A model generated the notes under the pieces. It saw only the letters and a list, made by a program, of their open reading frames with translations. It made no database searches and had not been told where the DNA came from. From the NCBI GenBank assembly GCA_029228645.1, contig JAPTHR010000008.1:1-64000 (forward strand): a stretch of 64,000 nucleotides of DNA. The letters run 5' to 3'. Positions 1-8,054 of the stretch are shown one piece after another. This DNA is from Gammaproteobacteria bacterium Milos-ODIII6 (GTDB lineage Bacteria > Pseudomonadota > Gammaproteobacteria > Chromatiales > Chromatiaceae). Made by a program: the position numbers and the translations under genes. Positions within the stretch are counted from its first letter, which is position 1. Every line of letters begins with the position of its first letter.

Positions 1-13
1 GTATAAGAGACAG
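1..13. other. Tn5/Nextera mosaic-end remnant (library artefact)
   Basis: GTATAAGAGACAG is identical to the last 13 bases of the 19-bp Tn5 mosaic end used in tagmentation libraries. Native sequence, in frame with a transposase, begins directly after it. It is best read as untrimmed adapter at a contig end, not as genomic DNA. Confidence 0.85.
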
Positions 14-545
14 CCCGGCATCTATTACGGTGCGAGAGTTCAAGGCGGGTGGAAAGGTCATGGTAACCACGCTGGTCTGCCCAAAATCTGCACCCAAAGA
101 TGAGCTCAAGGCACTCTACAAACAGCGCTGGGCCGTCGAGTTGGATATTCGCCAGATCAAGGACACGATGGGGATGAATATCCTTACGTGTAAGACAGCC
201 GACATGGCTCTCAAGGAAATCTGGGTTTACCTGCTGGCCTACAATCTGATCCGGCTGCTGATGGTTCAATCCGCCTTTGCGGCAGATATCCTGCCGAGGA
301 CTCTCAGCTTCAAACATTGTTTGCAGCTGTGGCTTTTCTGGAGCCAGCAGGCGGATACCTCTGATGAAGAACAGCTGCTTGCGTTGTGCGTGTTAATGGC
401 TCAACAACGTGTTGGGAATCGACCCGGCAGAATCGAGCCAAGAGCGGTAAAAAGAAGACCGAAAGCTTACCCGTTACTCACTGTGCCGCGACACTTGGCA
501 CGGGAAAACGTGCGCAAACACGGCCATCCAAAGAAGCTTAAGTAA
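14..545 (+). CDS. IS4-family transposase, C-terminal part (5' truncated by contig edge)
   Basis: This is the C-terminal part (about 177 codons) of a DDE transposase that catalyses cut-and-paste movement of an IS4-type element. The frame is open to the left edge, so the visible GTG at 30 is not a real start; the codons before it read Ala-Ser-Ile-Thr, as in the family. The IS4 signature Y-(2)-R-(3)-E-(6)-K is complete in YKQRWAVELDIRQIK, which supplies the catalytic Glu. The basic tail (PRAVKRRPKAYPLL, then GHPKKLK) is typical of IS4 transposases. The catalytic aspartates and the left inverted repeat lie outside the window. No right inverted repeat could be confirmed in the roughly 280 bases that follow. 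Contig ends often fall in multi-copy insertion sequences, which agrees with the adapter remnant beside it. Confidence 0.85.
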
Positions 546-825
546 GTGCCATTCTTCTCTGACCCCAATGCCGCGCAACTCGAGGGGCTTATGGCGGCGC
601 TTCGGGATTTCCTGCGACCTCCCATCGCCGCAGCGAACGCTGATAACCGGTTCACGCAATTCTGGTCGGCTGGTGGTCCCTGGACTCCAGACGCGACCTG
701 AAATCCTTCACCGTATCGGAATGAAATGAAAACGGATAGCGCTACCCAAGGTTCGCACTTCATCACAAACATGGCGACTCCCGGACTTGGCATGACCGCC
801 TATACGCAACTACAGGAGACCACAC

Positions 826-1581
826 TTGGATGATCTCTCTCTGCTCGTCGACTTGCACCGGGACGGCGAACGCCAAGGCCCTGGCGGTGCCGATGAAACG
901 CGCCTTGCCATCACCCTATCGGGTCTGAGCGGTAGAACAGGCCTGAAGATTGCCGACATCGGCTGCGGGACCGGCGCATCCACGCTCGTGCTGGCGAAAG
1001 CTCTCGACGCTTCGGTTACCGCGGTCGATTTCCTGCCGGACTTTCTCCACGACCTCGATATCGCCGCGGAACGCCAGAACCTCGGCAAGAAGATAAAGAC
1101 GCTGAGCGCTTCGATGGATGCGCTTCCCTTCGCAGAGCAATCCTTCGACGCGATCTGGTCGGAAGGCGCCATCTACAACATCGGCTTTGCGAACGGCATC
1201 AAGGCCTGGCGCCGTTTTCTCAAGCCGGGCGGCATACTGGCTGTGTCCGAGCTGACATGGCTGACGCAAGCGAGACCGGCCCAACTCGAGCAGCACTGGA
1301 ACCGGGAGTACCCTGAGGTGAATACGGCATCGGCAAAAATGGCTCTCCTGGAGGGCAACGGCTTCTCCCCCATTGGATACTTCGCGCTTCCGAAACGATG
1401 CTGGCTGGACAACTACTATCGTCCGATGCAGGCTCGCTTCGCGGCGTTCCTGGAACGCAACGACAACTCGGATGCGGCAGCGGCCATCGTGGGAGTCGAA
1501 GAACACGAGATTGCCCTCTACGAGCGACACTCGGCGTTCGTCAGTTATGGCTATTATGTGGCGAGAAGGACTGCCGACTAA
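826..1581 (+). CDS. Class I SAM-dependent methyltransferase
   Basis: A 251-aa soluble protein with a Rossmann methyltransferase fold. Motif I is clear (IADIGCGTGAS, residues 42-52), followed by the acidic end of strand 2 (TAVDFLPDF) and a motif IV-like segment (FDAIWSEGAIYNIGF). The start is a TTG, chosen because AGGAG at 814-818 sits 7 bases upstream and the N-terminus MDDLSLLVDLHRDGERQGPG matches the conserved opening of this small methyltransferase family. The substrate cannot be told from the sequence. It stands alone between an IS4 transposase and a terminator, and could be cargo of a transferred segment. The ubiquinone-type methyltransferase name often given to such proteins is not supported here. 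Confidence 0.8.
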   Translation: MDDLSLLVDLHRDGERQGPGGADETRLAITLSGLSGRTGLKIADIGCGTGASTLVLAKALDASVTAVDFLPDFLHDLDIAAERQNLGKKIKTLSASMDALPFAEQSFDAIWSEGAIYNIGFANGIKAWRRFLKPGGILAVSELTWLTQARPAQLEQHWNREYPEVNTASAKMALLEGNGFSPIGYFALPKRCWLDNYYRPMQARFAAFLERNDNSDAAAAIVGVEEHEIALYERHSAFVSYGYYVARRTAD

Positions 1582-1717
1582 GCCGCCCAAACAAATCGAT
1601 GACAGGGTTAGTGATCTGGGGGTAATCGTGGGAGCATTTCAGACTTTTAGCACAATAAGTCATTGAATTATTGGGCGGTGTGATTGTCGCCGCCTACCCT
1701 TTAGTTATATTTATTCC

Positions 1718-1746
1718 AGGCGCTTACCAAGGCGCCTTTTCTTTTT
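1718..1746 (+). terminator. Rho-independent terminator after the methyltransferase
   Basis: Stem AGGCGC (1718-1723) pairs with GCGCCT (1732-1737) around an 8-base loop and runs into TTTTCTTTTT. It lies 136 bases after the methyltransferase stop, on the same strand. Confidence 0.7.
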
Positions 1747-1845
1747 GGGGACAAAAGACTCCCCGCCGAGGATTGCGTAAGCTCCCCCAATAGGCAGACA
1801 GCTCATTAGTAGAGACCTCTGGCATGATTAGCCAGTCGTCGCCGT

Positions 1846-2748
1846 TCAGGCCGTCCCAGGCGGTTCGTCTTCCGCTGCGGTGACCGTCACCGTGACCTCG
1901 AGCCCGAGGAACGCACCGGCATCGCCGGAAAAGCTGCCGGAAACCGGCATCGTCTGCGAGATATGGCGCGCCATCGCTACCGGGATGAGGTTGAAGCCGC
2001 CGACGCTGCGGTTGGTCGGATCGAAGGTGATCCAGCCGGCACCGGGCACATAGACCTCCGCCCAGGCATGCGTCGAACCGGCGCCGGCCGAGCCGCGCCT
2101 GTCGAGATCGGGATCGTAGAGGTAACCCGAGACAATGCGCGCACCGAAGCCGAGGCTGCGCACGGCATCGACGAACAACGCCGCGAAATCGCGGCACGAG
2201 CCGCTGCGGCGCGCCAGCGTCTCTTCGGGCGACTGGGTCCCCTCGTCCTCGCGCGTCTCGTAAGCGATCTGCGCGGCGACGCCGTCGCTTATGTCCTTGA
2301 GGAGCGACAGCGTGTCGGTCCCGCCGCCCGGGCCCGTGCTGGCGACGAAACCCCGCGCCCAATCGCGCACTCGCCCGGCGCTGTCGAGATAGGCCTGCAG
2401 GCGCAGCGCACCGAGATCGGTCATCTCGTCCTGACTCAGCAAAAACGGGAAGCGCTGCGCCGAGGCAGCGATGTCGAAGACCGGCCAGCGATCGACGTCG
2501 AGCGACAGGGTCGCGGTGCTGTCGATTGCCAGGGTGTCGGACGGTTCAGAGAAACTGGCGGTCGCCACGCTATTGCCGGCGACGTCTTGCGCCCAGGTCA
2601 CGACCGCGGCGGGCGCAATCGACAGCGTGTGCTCGTACAGCCGCAGCGCACGGCTCTCGCGCGGCCGCAGCATAAGCCGGTGGAGACCGAACGCCATCGG
2701 GACGCGGTAGCGATAGATTGTCTGGTGGTGGATCGTCAGTACGGGCAT
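1846..2748 (-). CDS. Transglutaminase-like cysteine protease family protein
   Basis: A 300-aa cytoplasmic protein with the bacterial transglutaminase N-terminal beta domain (about residues 1-85) followed by a transglutaminase/protease core. The catalytic triad is visible: Cys185 in SGSCRDFA, His227 in STHAWAE and Asp243 in FDPTN. Length and architecture match the widespread family often found with circularly permuted ATP-grasp or alpha-E proteins, but none of those partners is adjacent here. It has no signal peptide. Real substrates of this family are mostly unknown. It is divergent from the NYN gene, with 156 bases between their starts. Confidence 0.85.
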   Translation of the reverse strand: MPVLTIHHQTIYRYRVPMAFGLHRLMLRPRESRALRLYEHTLSIAPAAVVTWAQDVAGNSVATASFSEPSDTLAIDSTATLSLDVDRWPVFDIAASAQRFPFLLSQDEMTDLGALRLQAYLDSAGRVRDWARGFVASTGPGGGTDTLSLLKDISDGVAAQIAYETREDEGTQSPEETLARRSGSCRDFAALFVDAVRSLGFGARIVSGYLYDPDLDRRGSAGAGSTHAWAEVYVPGAGWITFDPTNRSVGGFNLIPVAMARHISQTMPVSGSFSGDAGAFLGLEVTVTVTAAEDEPPGTA

Positions 2749-2904
2749 GGGCTGCCTCCGGTTGTCAGGCTAGTGGGCCAAGCGGAAAGTTGTGTAACGC
2801 TCAGCGTGCCGAGGGAACTCAGGTTGAGAAGAGCAATGCCCCCCCGGGGCAAGCGGTTCGTGCGATCATCCCGGCCTACCCTTGCAACGTGGAATGCCAG
2901 ATCA

Positions 2905-3729
2905 ATGAGCACATCCAATAAGACCCGGAGCCTGGCGCTCTTCTGTGATTTCGAGAACGTGGCCCTCGGTGTGCGCGACGCCAAGTATGCGGCATTCGAT
3001 ATCGGCAAGGTGATCGAAAGGCTGTTGGTCAAGGGCAGCATCGTGGTCAAGAAGGCCTACTGCGACTGGGAACGCTACAAGGATTTCAAGTCCGCGATGC
3101 ACGAAGCGGCCTTCGAACTGATCGAGATTCCGCACGTCCGCCAGTCGGGAAAAAACTCGGCCGATATCCGGCTGGTGGTCGATGCGCTTGACCTCTGCTA
3201 CACCAAGTCGCACGTCGACATCTTCGTGATCATCTCCGGCGACTCCGACTTCTCACCGCTGGTCAGCAAACTGCGCGAGAACAACAAGACGGTGATCGGG
3301 GTTGGGGTGAAACAGTCGACCTCCGACCTGCTGATGGCCAATTGCGACGAGTTCATCTTCTACGACGACCTGGTCCGGGAGGAGGAGAAGCAGCGCCAAT
3401 CCAAGCGCAGGCGCTCGGCAAAGAAGGCGACGGCGAAGGCGGCCAAAGACCAGATCCCGAGCGACGAGGAGAAAAAACAGCAGGCCCTCGACCGCGTACT
3501 GGAGACGGTCGAGGACCTGTTCGAAGAACGCGGCGAACAGGAGAAAGTCTGGGGGTCGATGGTCAAACAGGCACTCAAGCGCCGCAACCCCGGCTTCAAC
3601 GAGAGCTACCACGGCTTCCGCAGCTTCGCCAAACTGCTGGAGGAAGCCGAGGCGCGCAAACTGCTCGAACTGGATTATGACGAGAAATCCGGCGGATACA
3701 TCATCCGCAATTACGTCCAGGAGGACTGA
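2905..3729 (+). CDS. NYN-domain (LabA/DUF88-type) putative RNase with C-terminal OST-HTH domain
   Basis: A 274-aa protein. Residues 10-158 form a NYN (PIN-like) nuclease domain: the acidic residues expected to bind metal are Asp15 (FCDFEN), Asp87 (NSADIRLVVD) and Asp113/Asp115 (SGDSDF). A lysine/arginine-rich linker (160-185) leads to an OST-HTH/LOTUS-like domain (about 190-265, ending GGYIIRNY), a putative RNA-binding module. The start at ATG 2905 is chosen because the frame upstream is only the shadow of the transglutaminase gene and the NYN fold begins ten residues in. Family knowledge suggests RNA processing or turnover; the target is unknown. It is monocistronic, with a terminator 50 bases after the stop. 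Confidence 0.85.
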   Translation: MSTSNKTRSLALFCDFENVALGVRDAKYAAFDIGKVIERLLVKGSIVVKKAYCDWERYKDFKSAMHEAAFELIEIPHVRQSGKNSADIRLVVDALDLCYTKSHVDIFVIISGDSDFSPLVSKLRENNKTVIGVGVKQSTSDLLMANCDEFIFYDDLVREEEKQRQSKRRRSAKKATAKAAKDQIPSDEEKKQQALDRVLETVEDLFEERGEQEKVWGSMVKQALKRRNPGFNESYHGFRSFAKLLEEAEARKLLELDYDEKSGGYIIRNYVQED

Positions 3730-3779
3730 GTTGCCAGCGTTCGTCGACAGGACTGGCCCGTTGGCTCGCCTGAACCCGC

Positions 3780-3817
3780 GCCTTGTGGCAGCGCCCTGAA
3801 TTCCACAAGGCCCTTTT
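3780..3817 (+). terminator. Terminator after the NYN gene
   Basis: Perfect 9-bp stem GCCTTGTGG (3780-3788) with CCACAAGGC (3803-3811), loop of 14, then CCTTTTG. The U-tract is short, so strength is uncertain. Confidence 0.55.
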
Positions 3818-4004
3818 GAAACCTTCCGGTTTTTCGTGCTGCCGAGGACTGGATTGCGAACCCGGTCATCACTTAGCCGCTCAGAAAAGGGAAGCCTGCA
3901 CGCATAAATCTCATCTAATGCATCATATTTAAGACATTATTAGTCTATAAGGCTCCTTATGCTTCATTTTTGCATCTAATCAAGAATGGCATAACTTGGT
4001 ATTT

Positions 4005-4022
4005 TGCGTATAATTTGACGCA
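4005..4022. promoter_or_regulatory. Candidate HipB operator O1 (TGCGT-N8-ACGCA)
   Basis: Perfect inverted repeat TGCGT (4005-4009) and ACGCA (4018-4022) with 8 bases between, overlapping the -10 hexamer. The 5-N8-5 geometry equals that of the known E. coli HipB operator, although the half-site sequence differs. Confidence 0.5.
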
Positions 4023-4045
4023 TACCGTTGGCAATTCAGCCACGG

Positions 4046-4063
4046 TGCGTCACTTATAAGGCA
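4046..4063. promoter_or_regulatory. Candidate HipB operator O2 (TGCGT-N8-AGGCA)
   Basis: A second copy with one mismatch in the right half, centred 41 bases after O1. It covers the Shine-Dalgarno sequence of hipB and ends 4 bases before its ATG. Confidence 0.4.
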
Positions 4064-4067
4064 TTAA

Positions 4068-4415
4068 ATGGATTTCTCTACCAGCTCCAGCACGGCTATC
4101 GCCTCAGCGCTCTGCAGACGCCTGGAGGAGATTCGCCTGGGTAAGAACATCAGCCAGGCGGAACTGGCCAGGCAGGCGGGCGTCTCGCGCAGCACCATGA
4201 CCCGTATCGCGGATGGCAAGAGCGTCTCGCTCGACTCATTCATTCGCGTCAGCAAGGCATTGGGGCTGGCCGAACATCTGGCCAACCTCCTGCCCGACCC
4301 CAAGGTACGCCCCGTCGAGCTGGCGTCGCATCAGGGCCAACATCGCCAACGGGCAAGCCGCAAACGCAAACCGACCGCGCCCTGGACGTGGCGTGATGAA
4401 GGGGAAGACCCGTGA
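4068..4415 (+). CDS. hipB: HipB-like antitoxin, XRE-family regulator
   Basis: A 115-aa protein whose residues 12-70 form an XRE helix-turn-helix (ISQAELARQAGVSRSTMTRIADG as core). In hipBA modules HipB neutralises the HipA kinase and represses the operon by binding palindromes in the promoter. The C-terminal 40 residues are basic and Trp-containing (ending PWTWRDEGEDP) and could form the HipA contact. ATG 4068 has AAGG 6 bases upstream. The stop overlaps the GTG of hipA by four bases (GTGA), implying translational coupling. Two candidate operators lie in the leader, which suggests autoregulation. It is slightly longer than E. coli HipB (88 aa). Confidence 0.85.
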   Translation: MDFSTSSSTAIASALCRRLEEIRLGKNISQAELARQAGVSRSTMTRIADGKSVSLDSFIRVSKALGLAEHLANLLPDPKVRPVELASHQGQHRQRASRKRKPTAPWTWRDEGEDP

Positions 4416-5719
4416 GCACCACGGCGAGGGTGCTGCTTTGGGGGCGTGACATCGGAGCCGTTACCTGGATGGATGAGCGCTCATTGGCGGTGTTTCAGTA
4501 CACCCCCGATTTCGTCGACTCCGACATCCAGGTGGCGCCGCTGAGCATGCCCCTGCAGGAGGCGCCGTACGAGTTCCCTGCCCTGGCACGCGAGACCTTT
4601 TACGGGCTGCCCGGCCTGTTGGCCGATTCCCTGCCCGACCGCTACGGCAACCGGCTCATCGATACCTGGCTGGCAAGCCAGGGACGCTCGCCCGGCAGCA
4701 TGTCCCCGGTCGAACGACTCTGCTACACAGGCAACCGTGGCATGGGCGCGCTCGAGTTCAAACCGACGCTCAAGGATGCACCGACAAAAACCCACAAGCT
4801 GGAGATCGAGACACTGGTCGACCTGGCCAACCGGGTACTCGATGAGCGCATCGGCCTCGAAGGGAAATTTGCCGGTCAGGACGATCAAGGCGCTATCGAG
4901 GACATTCTCCGGGTCGGCACGTCCGCCGGCGGCGCGCGAGCGAAAGCCGTGCTCGCATGGAATGCCGAAACCGGCGAGTTCCGATCCGGCCAAGCCCCCG
5001 CCAGCAAGGGGTTCAGTCACTGGGTCATGAAGTTCGATGGCGTGCATGGAAACCGCGACAGGGAACTTGCCGATCCTCAGGGGTTTGGCCGGATCGAATA
5101 CGCCTACTCCCTGATGGCCAAAGATGCCGGCATCCGGATGGAAGAGTGCCGCCTGCACGAAGAGGGTGGCCGGGCGCATTTCATGACCAGGCGTTTCGAT
5201 CGGACGGACAACGGGTCGAAACTGCATATGCAATCACTCGGCGCGATGCGGCATTTCGACTACAACCAGGCGGGCGCGTATGCCTATGAACAGGCGATCG
5301 AAACAATCCAGTTGCTCTCGCTACCCGTTGAAGACATCGAGCAACAGGTTCGCCGCGCTTACCTCAACGTGCTTGCGCGCAACCACGACGACCACGTCAA
5401 GAACATCGCCTTCCTGATGAACAAACAGGGCCAATGGCGCCTCTCTCCGGCATTCGACGTGGCCTACTCATACAACCCCAGCGGCGCATGGACCAGCCGG
5501 CACCAAATGAGCCTGAACGGGAAGCGCGACGACTTCGAAAAGGCAGACCTGATCACCTTTGCCCAAACCGCCGGCCTTAAGAAAGCGAAAGCCATCAAGC
5601 TTCTGGCGGAAGTATCGGACTCGGTGAAAAACTGGACGCATCACGCGCAAGCGGCAGAGGTATCCGCGAGCGATATCCAGCGCATCGCGAAGGCTTTCCG
5701 CTTGCACCTTTCTCACTGA
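4412..5719 (+). CDS. hipA: HipA-family serine/threonine kinase toxin
   Basis: A 435-aa full-length HipA. In E. coli the kinase phosphorylates glutamyl-tRNA synthetase and causes growth arrest and persistence; targets differ between homologues. Visible parts are the N-terminal HipA N1 subdomain (residues 1-110), a Gly-rich ATP/regulatory loop VGTSAGGARAKAV (168-180, with Thr170/Ser171 near the autophosphorylation site), the catalytic-loop motif NHDDHVKN (324-331, Asp326/Asp327) and the metal-binding Asp349 (FDVAYS). All key motifs are intact, so it should be active. The N-terminal subdomain is fused, unlike the split three-gene HipBST type. The GTG start is fixed by the overlap with hipB. Confidence 0.9.
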   Translation: MSTTARVLLWGRDIGAVTWMDERSLAVFQYTPDFVDSDIQVAPLSMPLQEAPYEFPALARETFYGLPGLLADSLPDRYGNRLIDTWLASQGRSPGSMSPVERLCYTGNRGMGALEFKPTLKDAPTKTHKLEIETLVDLANRVLDERIGLEGKFAGQDDQGAIEDILRVGTSAGGARAKAVLAWNAETGEFRSGQAPASKGFSHWVMKFDGVHGNRDRELADPQGFGRIEYAYSLMAKDAGIRMEECRLHEEGGRAHFMTRRFDRTDNGSKLHMQSLGAMRHFDYNQAGAYAYEQAIETIQLLSLPVEDIEQQVRRAYLNVLARNHDDHVKNIAFLMNKQGQWRLSPAFDVAYSYNPSGAWTSRHQMSLNGKRDDFEKADLITFAQTAGLKKAKAIKLLAEVSDSVKNWTHHAQAAEVSASDIQRIAKAFRLHLSH

Positions 5720-5753
5720 AAGCGCCCCGACCTTCGAGATGGATGGGCATGTC

Positions 5754-5774
5754 GGGCCTCCCCGCCCGAGGCCC
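5754..5774. terminator. Hairpin between convergent hipA and msrAB
   Basis: Perfect 7-bp stem GGGCCTC (5754-5760) and GAGGCCC (5768-5774) directly between the two convergent stop codons. There is no U-tract on either strand, so it may only stall or protect transcripts. Confidence 0.35.
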
Positions 5775-5776
5775 CC

Positions 5777-7051
5777 TCACTCGGCGTCGGGTACAAAGCT
5801 CAACACATTGCCATTGATGCAGTAGCGCTTGCCCGAGGGTGGCGGGCCATCGTCGAACACGTGCCCGAGGTGGATACCGGAACTCGCGCTGCGCACCTCG
5901 ACCCGACGCATGCCGTGCGAGTCGTCGTCGTGCAGCGTGATCGCGCCCTCGACCGGGTTGAAGAAGCTCGGCCAGCCGGTGCCGCTCTTGAACTTGCTGT
6001 CACTGCGAAACAGGGGCGCACCGCTGATCGGGTCGACGAACACGCCCGGGCGCTGTTCATCCAGGTGGGAACCGGTGAAGGGACGCTCGGTGCCCTGTTC
6101 GAACGCGATCTGCTTCTGTTCCGGCGTCAGTATCTGGAACCCGAGCCATTTCCAGAAGCGTTCCCTGTCGCCCTTGTAACCGGTGTAGCGCGAGACCTCC
6201 TCGCCGTTCTCGAACAGTACGATCGTCGGCGTGGCAAAAAGGGCCTTGGCGAGCTTCCAGTCCTGCGGCGGTTGCGGGTTCATGGTCTGGACCAGCGGCA
6301 CTTCGGAGGACCAGCTGTCGATCACCTCTTCCTTGAACAACTTGCAGAACGGGCAGTCCTCGGCCTCGAACACGATCAACTGGCGATCGTAAGCCAGTGC
6401 ATCCGCCTGCAGGCGTTCCGGTGTGGGCTGCGCCCCTTGACCCGGGTACGCCACCTTGGTGCCACCCAGTCCGCAATAGCCGTCCGGATTCTTCTTGAGG
6501 TAATCCTGGTGGTACTCCTCGGCACGGTTGTAATGACGCAAGGGCGCGATCTCGGTCGTGATCGGCCCATAACCGGCGGCCGTCAGCGCCTGCTGGTAGG
6601 TGTCGCGCGTGCGCAGGGCGACCCGGCGCTGGACTCCGTTGGTGGTATAGATGGCGCTGCGGTAGTTGCTGCCGACGTCATTGCCCTGTCGGTCACCCTG
6701 GGTCGGATTGTGGTTTTGCCAGAAACCGATCAGCACCCGCTCGAGGGTCACCTGCTGCGGATCGAAACTGACCTTTACCACCTCGGCATGGTTGCGCTGG
6801 TCGCTCTTTCCTCGCCGGATCCTCTTTTCCAGACCCAGCACGTCGTAATAATCCGCCCGGATCGCGTCACCGCCCGCATAGCCCGACTCCACATCGAGCA
6901 CCCCCGGGATCTCGCCCATGCGCTTCTCGGCGCCCCAGAAACAGCCCATGCCGAGCACAATCGACTCGTTGGCAGCGACCTGCAAAGGCAGGGCGGTAAT
7001 CAACAACGCACAAGCCACTCGTCGCAACGCGCATTTAACGGGTAAAAACAT
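5777..7051 (-). CDS. msrAB: Periplasmic MsrA-thioredoxin-MsrB fusion methionine sulfoxide reductase
   Basis: A 424-aa secreted repair enzyme that reduces both S- and R-methionine sulfoxide. Start ATG 7051 is chosen because it begins a signal peptide (residues 1-27, ending LPLQVAA) and has GGTGGAG upstream. Domains are MsrA (about 30-205, catalytic Cys37 in GCFWG), a thioredoxin-like domain (about 222-305, CPFC at 233-236) and MsrB (about 308-420, catalytic Cys411 in RYCIN). The MsrB domain lacks the two zinc CxxC pairs. In the Neisseria PilB/MsrAB enzyme the thioredoxin domain is N-terminal; here it lies between the two reductases. MsrA also carries a short basic insertion (LEKRIRRGKSDQ). The internal CPFC presumably recycles both active sites in the oxidising periplasm. 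Confidence 0.9.
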   Translation of the reverse strand: MFLPVKCALRRVACALLITALPLQVAANESIVLGMGCFWGAEKRMGEIPGVLDVESGYAGGDAIRADYYDVLGLEKRIRRGKSDQRNHAEVVKVSFDPQQVTLERVLIGFWQNHNPTQGDRQGNDVGSNYRSAIYTTNGVQRRVALRTRDTYQQALTAAGYGPITTEIAPLRHYNRAEEYHQDYLKKNPDGYCGLGGTKVAYPGQGAQPTPERLQADALAYDRQLIVFEAEDCPFCKLFKEEVIDSWSSEVPLVQTMNPQPPQDWKLAKALFATPTIVLFENGEEVSRYTGYKGDRERFWKWLGFQILTPEQKQIAFEQGTERPFTGSHLDEQRPGVFVDPISGAPLFRSDSKFKSGTGWPSFFNPVEGAITLHDDDSHGMRRVEVRSASSGIHLGHVFDDGPPPSGKRYCINGNVLSFVPDAE

Positions 7052-7288
7052 CGACACACACTCCACCAGGTAGGTAACGGGTATGTGACCGACTGGGCCC
7101 GGGAAATGTTTCACCCCGGGTGACATTGGCAGTGCGCGCAGGCGCGCCCGAGGAAAAACCCGACGAGATCGGAAGCGACCCTGGTTCACCGAACCCCACC
7201 GCTGCATTGGACACGATTGGACCGGGGCAGGCAGGCAGCTGAGTGATGCGTCGAGCGGCGGAATGACGCCCGAACCAGGGCTTGGCGC

Positions 7289-7915
7289 TTATAACGCGAG
7301 AGACGCCTCCTGACCCTGTTTCCTATGGCGTAAGAGGACGATTCCCACGAGTCCGAGGCCGATCAGGGAGAGAGTCGTGGATTCGGGGACGATACCCGCG
7401 CGAACCGACGAATCGACAAGTCGGTAACGATTGGTGCCAATCGGATAATCGAACAGTGCATTGGGTATCGAGGTTGGCAGGTGAGCCAGAGACAACCTCT
7501 CGCCCGCCACTGGAATCGATGTTGAGCTTCCCTGAAAACTCCCCATCCGAGTCTGGAAGCCGTCAATCGTGAGATCGACGAAACTGGCATTTCCTACGGC
7601 CTCCGTGATCGCGGCAACGTATGAAATGAAGTGAAACCCGGCAGGGTTTGCACTGTTCAATTCGACTGTGTGGCCGCCCGTGATGGAGGCACTGGCGCTG
7701 GTGGTGGGAAAGTACAACCCTCCGTCGCTGTGCCACAAATCCGAGTCGTCGAAGGTGAGCGAGATTGTCGCGCGCTCACCTTCGATGCCCAGCGGATCGT
7801 CCGTAATCGTAATCTGGGAAATGGTCGCCTCGTAAGTCCATTGAATCAGGGCAGCCTGCGCGGTTGCGCTGAAACAGAACAACCCGGCAATCAGTCCCAG
7901 ACTTTTCTTATCCAC
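7289..7915 (-). CDS. PEP-CTERM sorting-domain protein
   Basis: A 208-aa exported protein of unknown function. GTG 7915 is preferred over a start 50 codons upstream because it begins a clean signal peptide (MDKKSLGLIAGLFCFSATAQA) and has an AGGA about 9 bases before it. The mature part is rich in Ser, Thr and beta-type residues. The C-terminus is a PEP-CTERM-like signal: VPESTTLSLIGLGLVGIVLLRHRKQ, given here as a Pro-Glu-Ser motif, one hydrophobic helix and a basic tail. Such proteins are cut by exosortase and are usually extracellular or tied to exopolysaccharide. No exosortase gene is in this window. Confidence 0.75.
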   Translation of the reverse strand: MDKKSLGLIAGLFCFSATAQAALIQWTYEATISQITITDDPLGIEGERATISLTFDDSDLWHSDGGLYFPTTSASASITGGHTVELNSANPAGFHFISYVAAITEAVGNASFVDLTIDGFQTRMGSFQGSSTSIPVAGERLSLAHLPTSIPNALFDYPIGTNRYRLVDSSVRAGIVPESTTLSLIGLGLVGIVLLRHRKQGQEASLAL

Positions 7916-8054
7916 TGGAGGATCCTCTTCTTTGGGGGTAAAAGGCGCTTCTCGACCTCTATCCGTAACCGCCCTCTCCCCCCGCCCGGGGGGTCCGGGG
8001 TTGCTCAGAGAGGCCGCATTCAGCGGGAAGGGCCGTATCCGGCGCCCTTTCGCT

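Larger units (their letters stand above)
3890..4067 (+). promoter_or_regulatory. AT-rich hipBA promoter/operator region
   Basis: A markedly AT-rich stretch in otherwise GC-rich DNA. It contains a TATAAT -10 candidate (4009-4014), a direct repeat CATCTAAT (3912-3919 and 3973-3980), an inverted repeat ATAAGG-CT-CCTTAT (3947-3960) and two copies of a 5-N8-5 palindrome (listed separately). The Shine-Dalgarno AAGG (4058-4061) sits in the second palindrome. No good -35 at the ideal spacing was found. Confidence 0.55.

Noticed and set aside
1963-2904. Long N-terminal extension of the NYN protein frame
   Set aside because: It lies antisense to the transglutaminase gene in a GC-rich frame and shows no family character; the NYN fold begins right after ATG 2905.
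4068-5719. New defence system around hipBA
   Set aside because: Only an ordinary two-gene toxin-antitoxin pair is present; the neighbours are housekeeping or unrelated genes.
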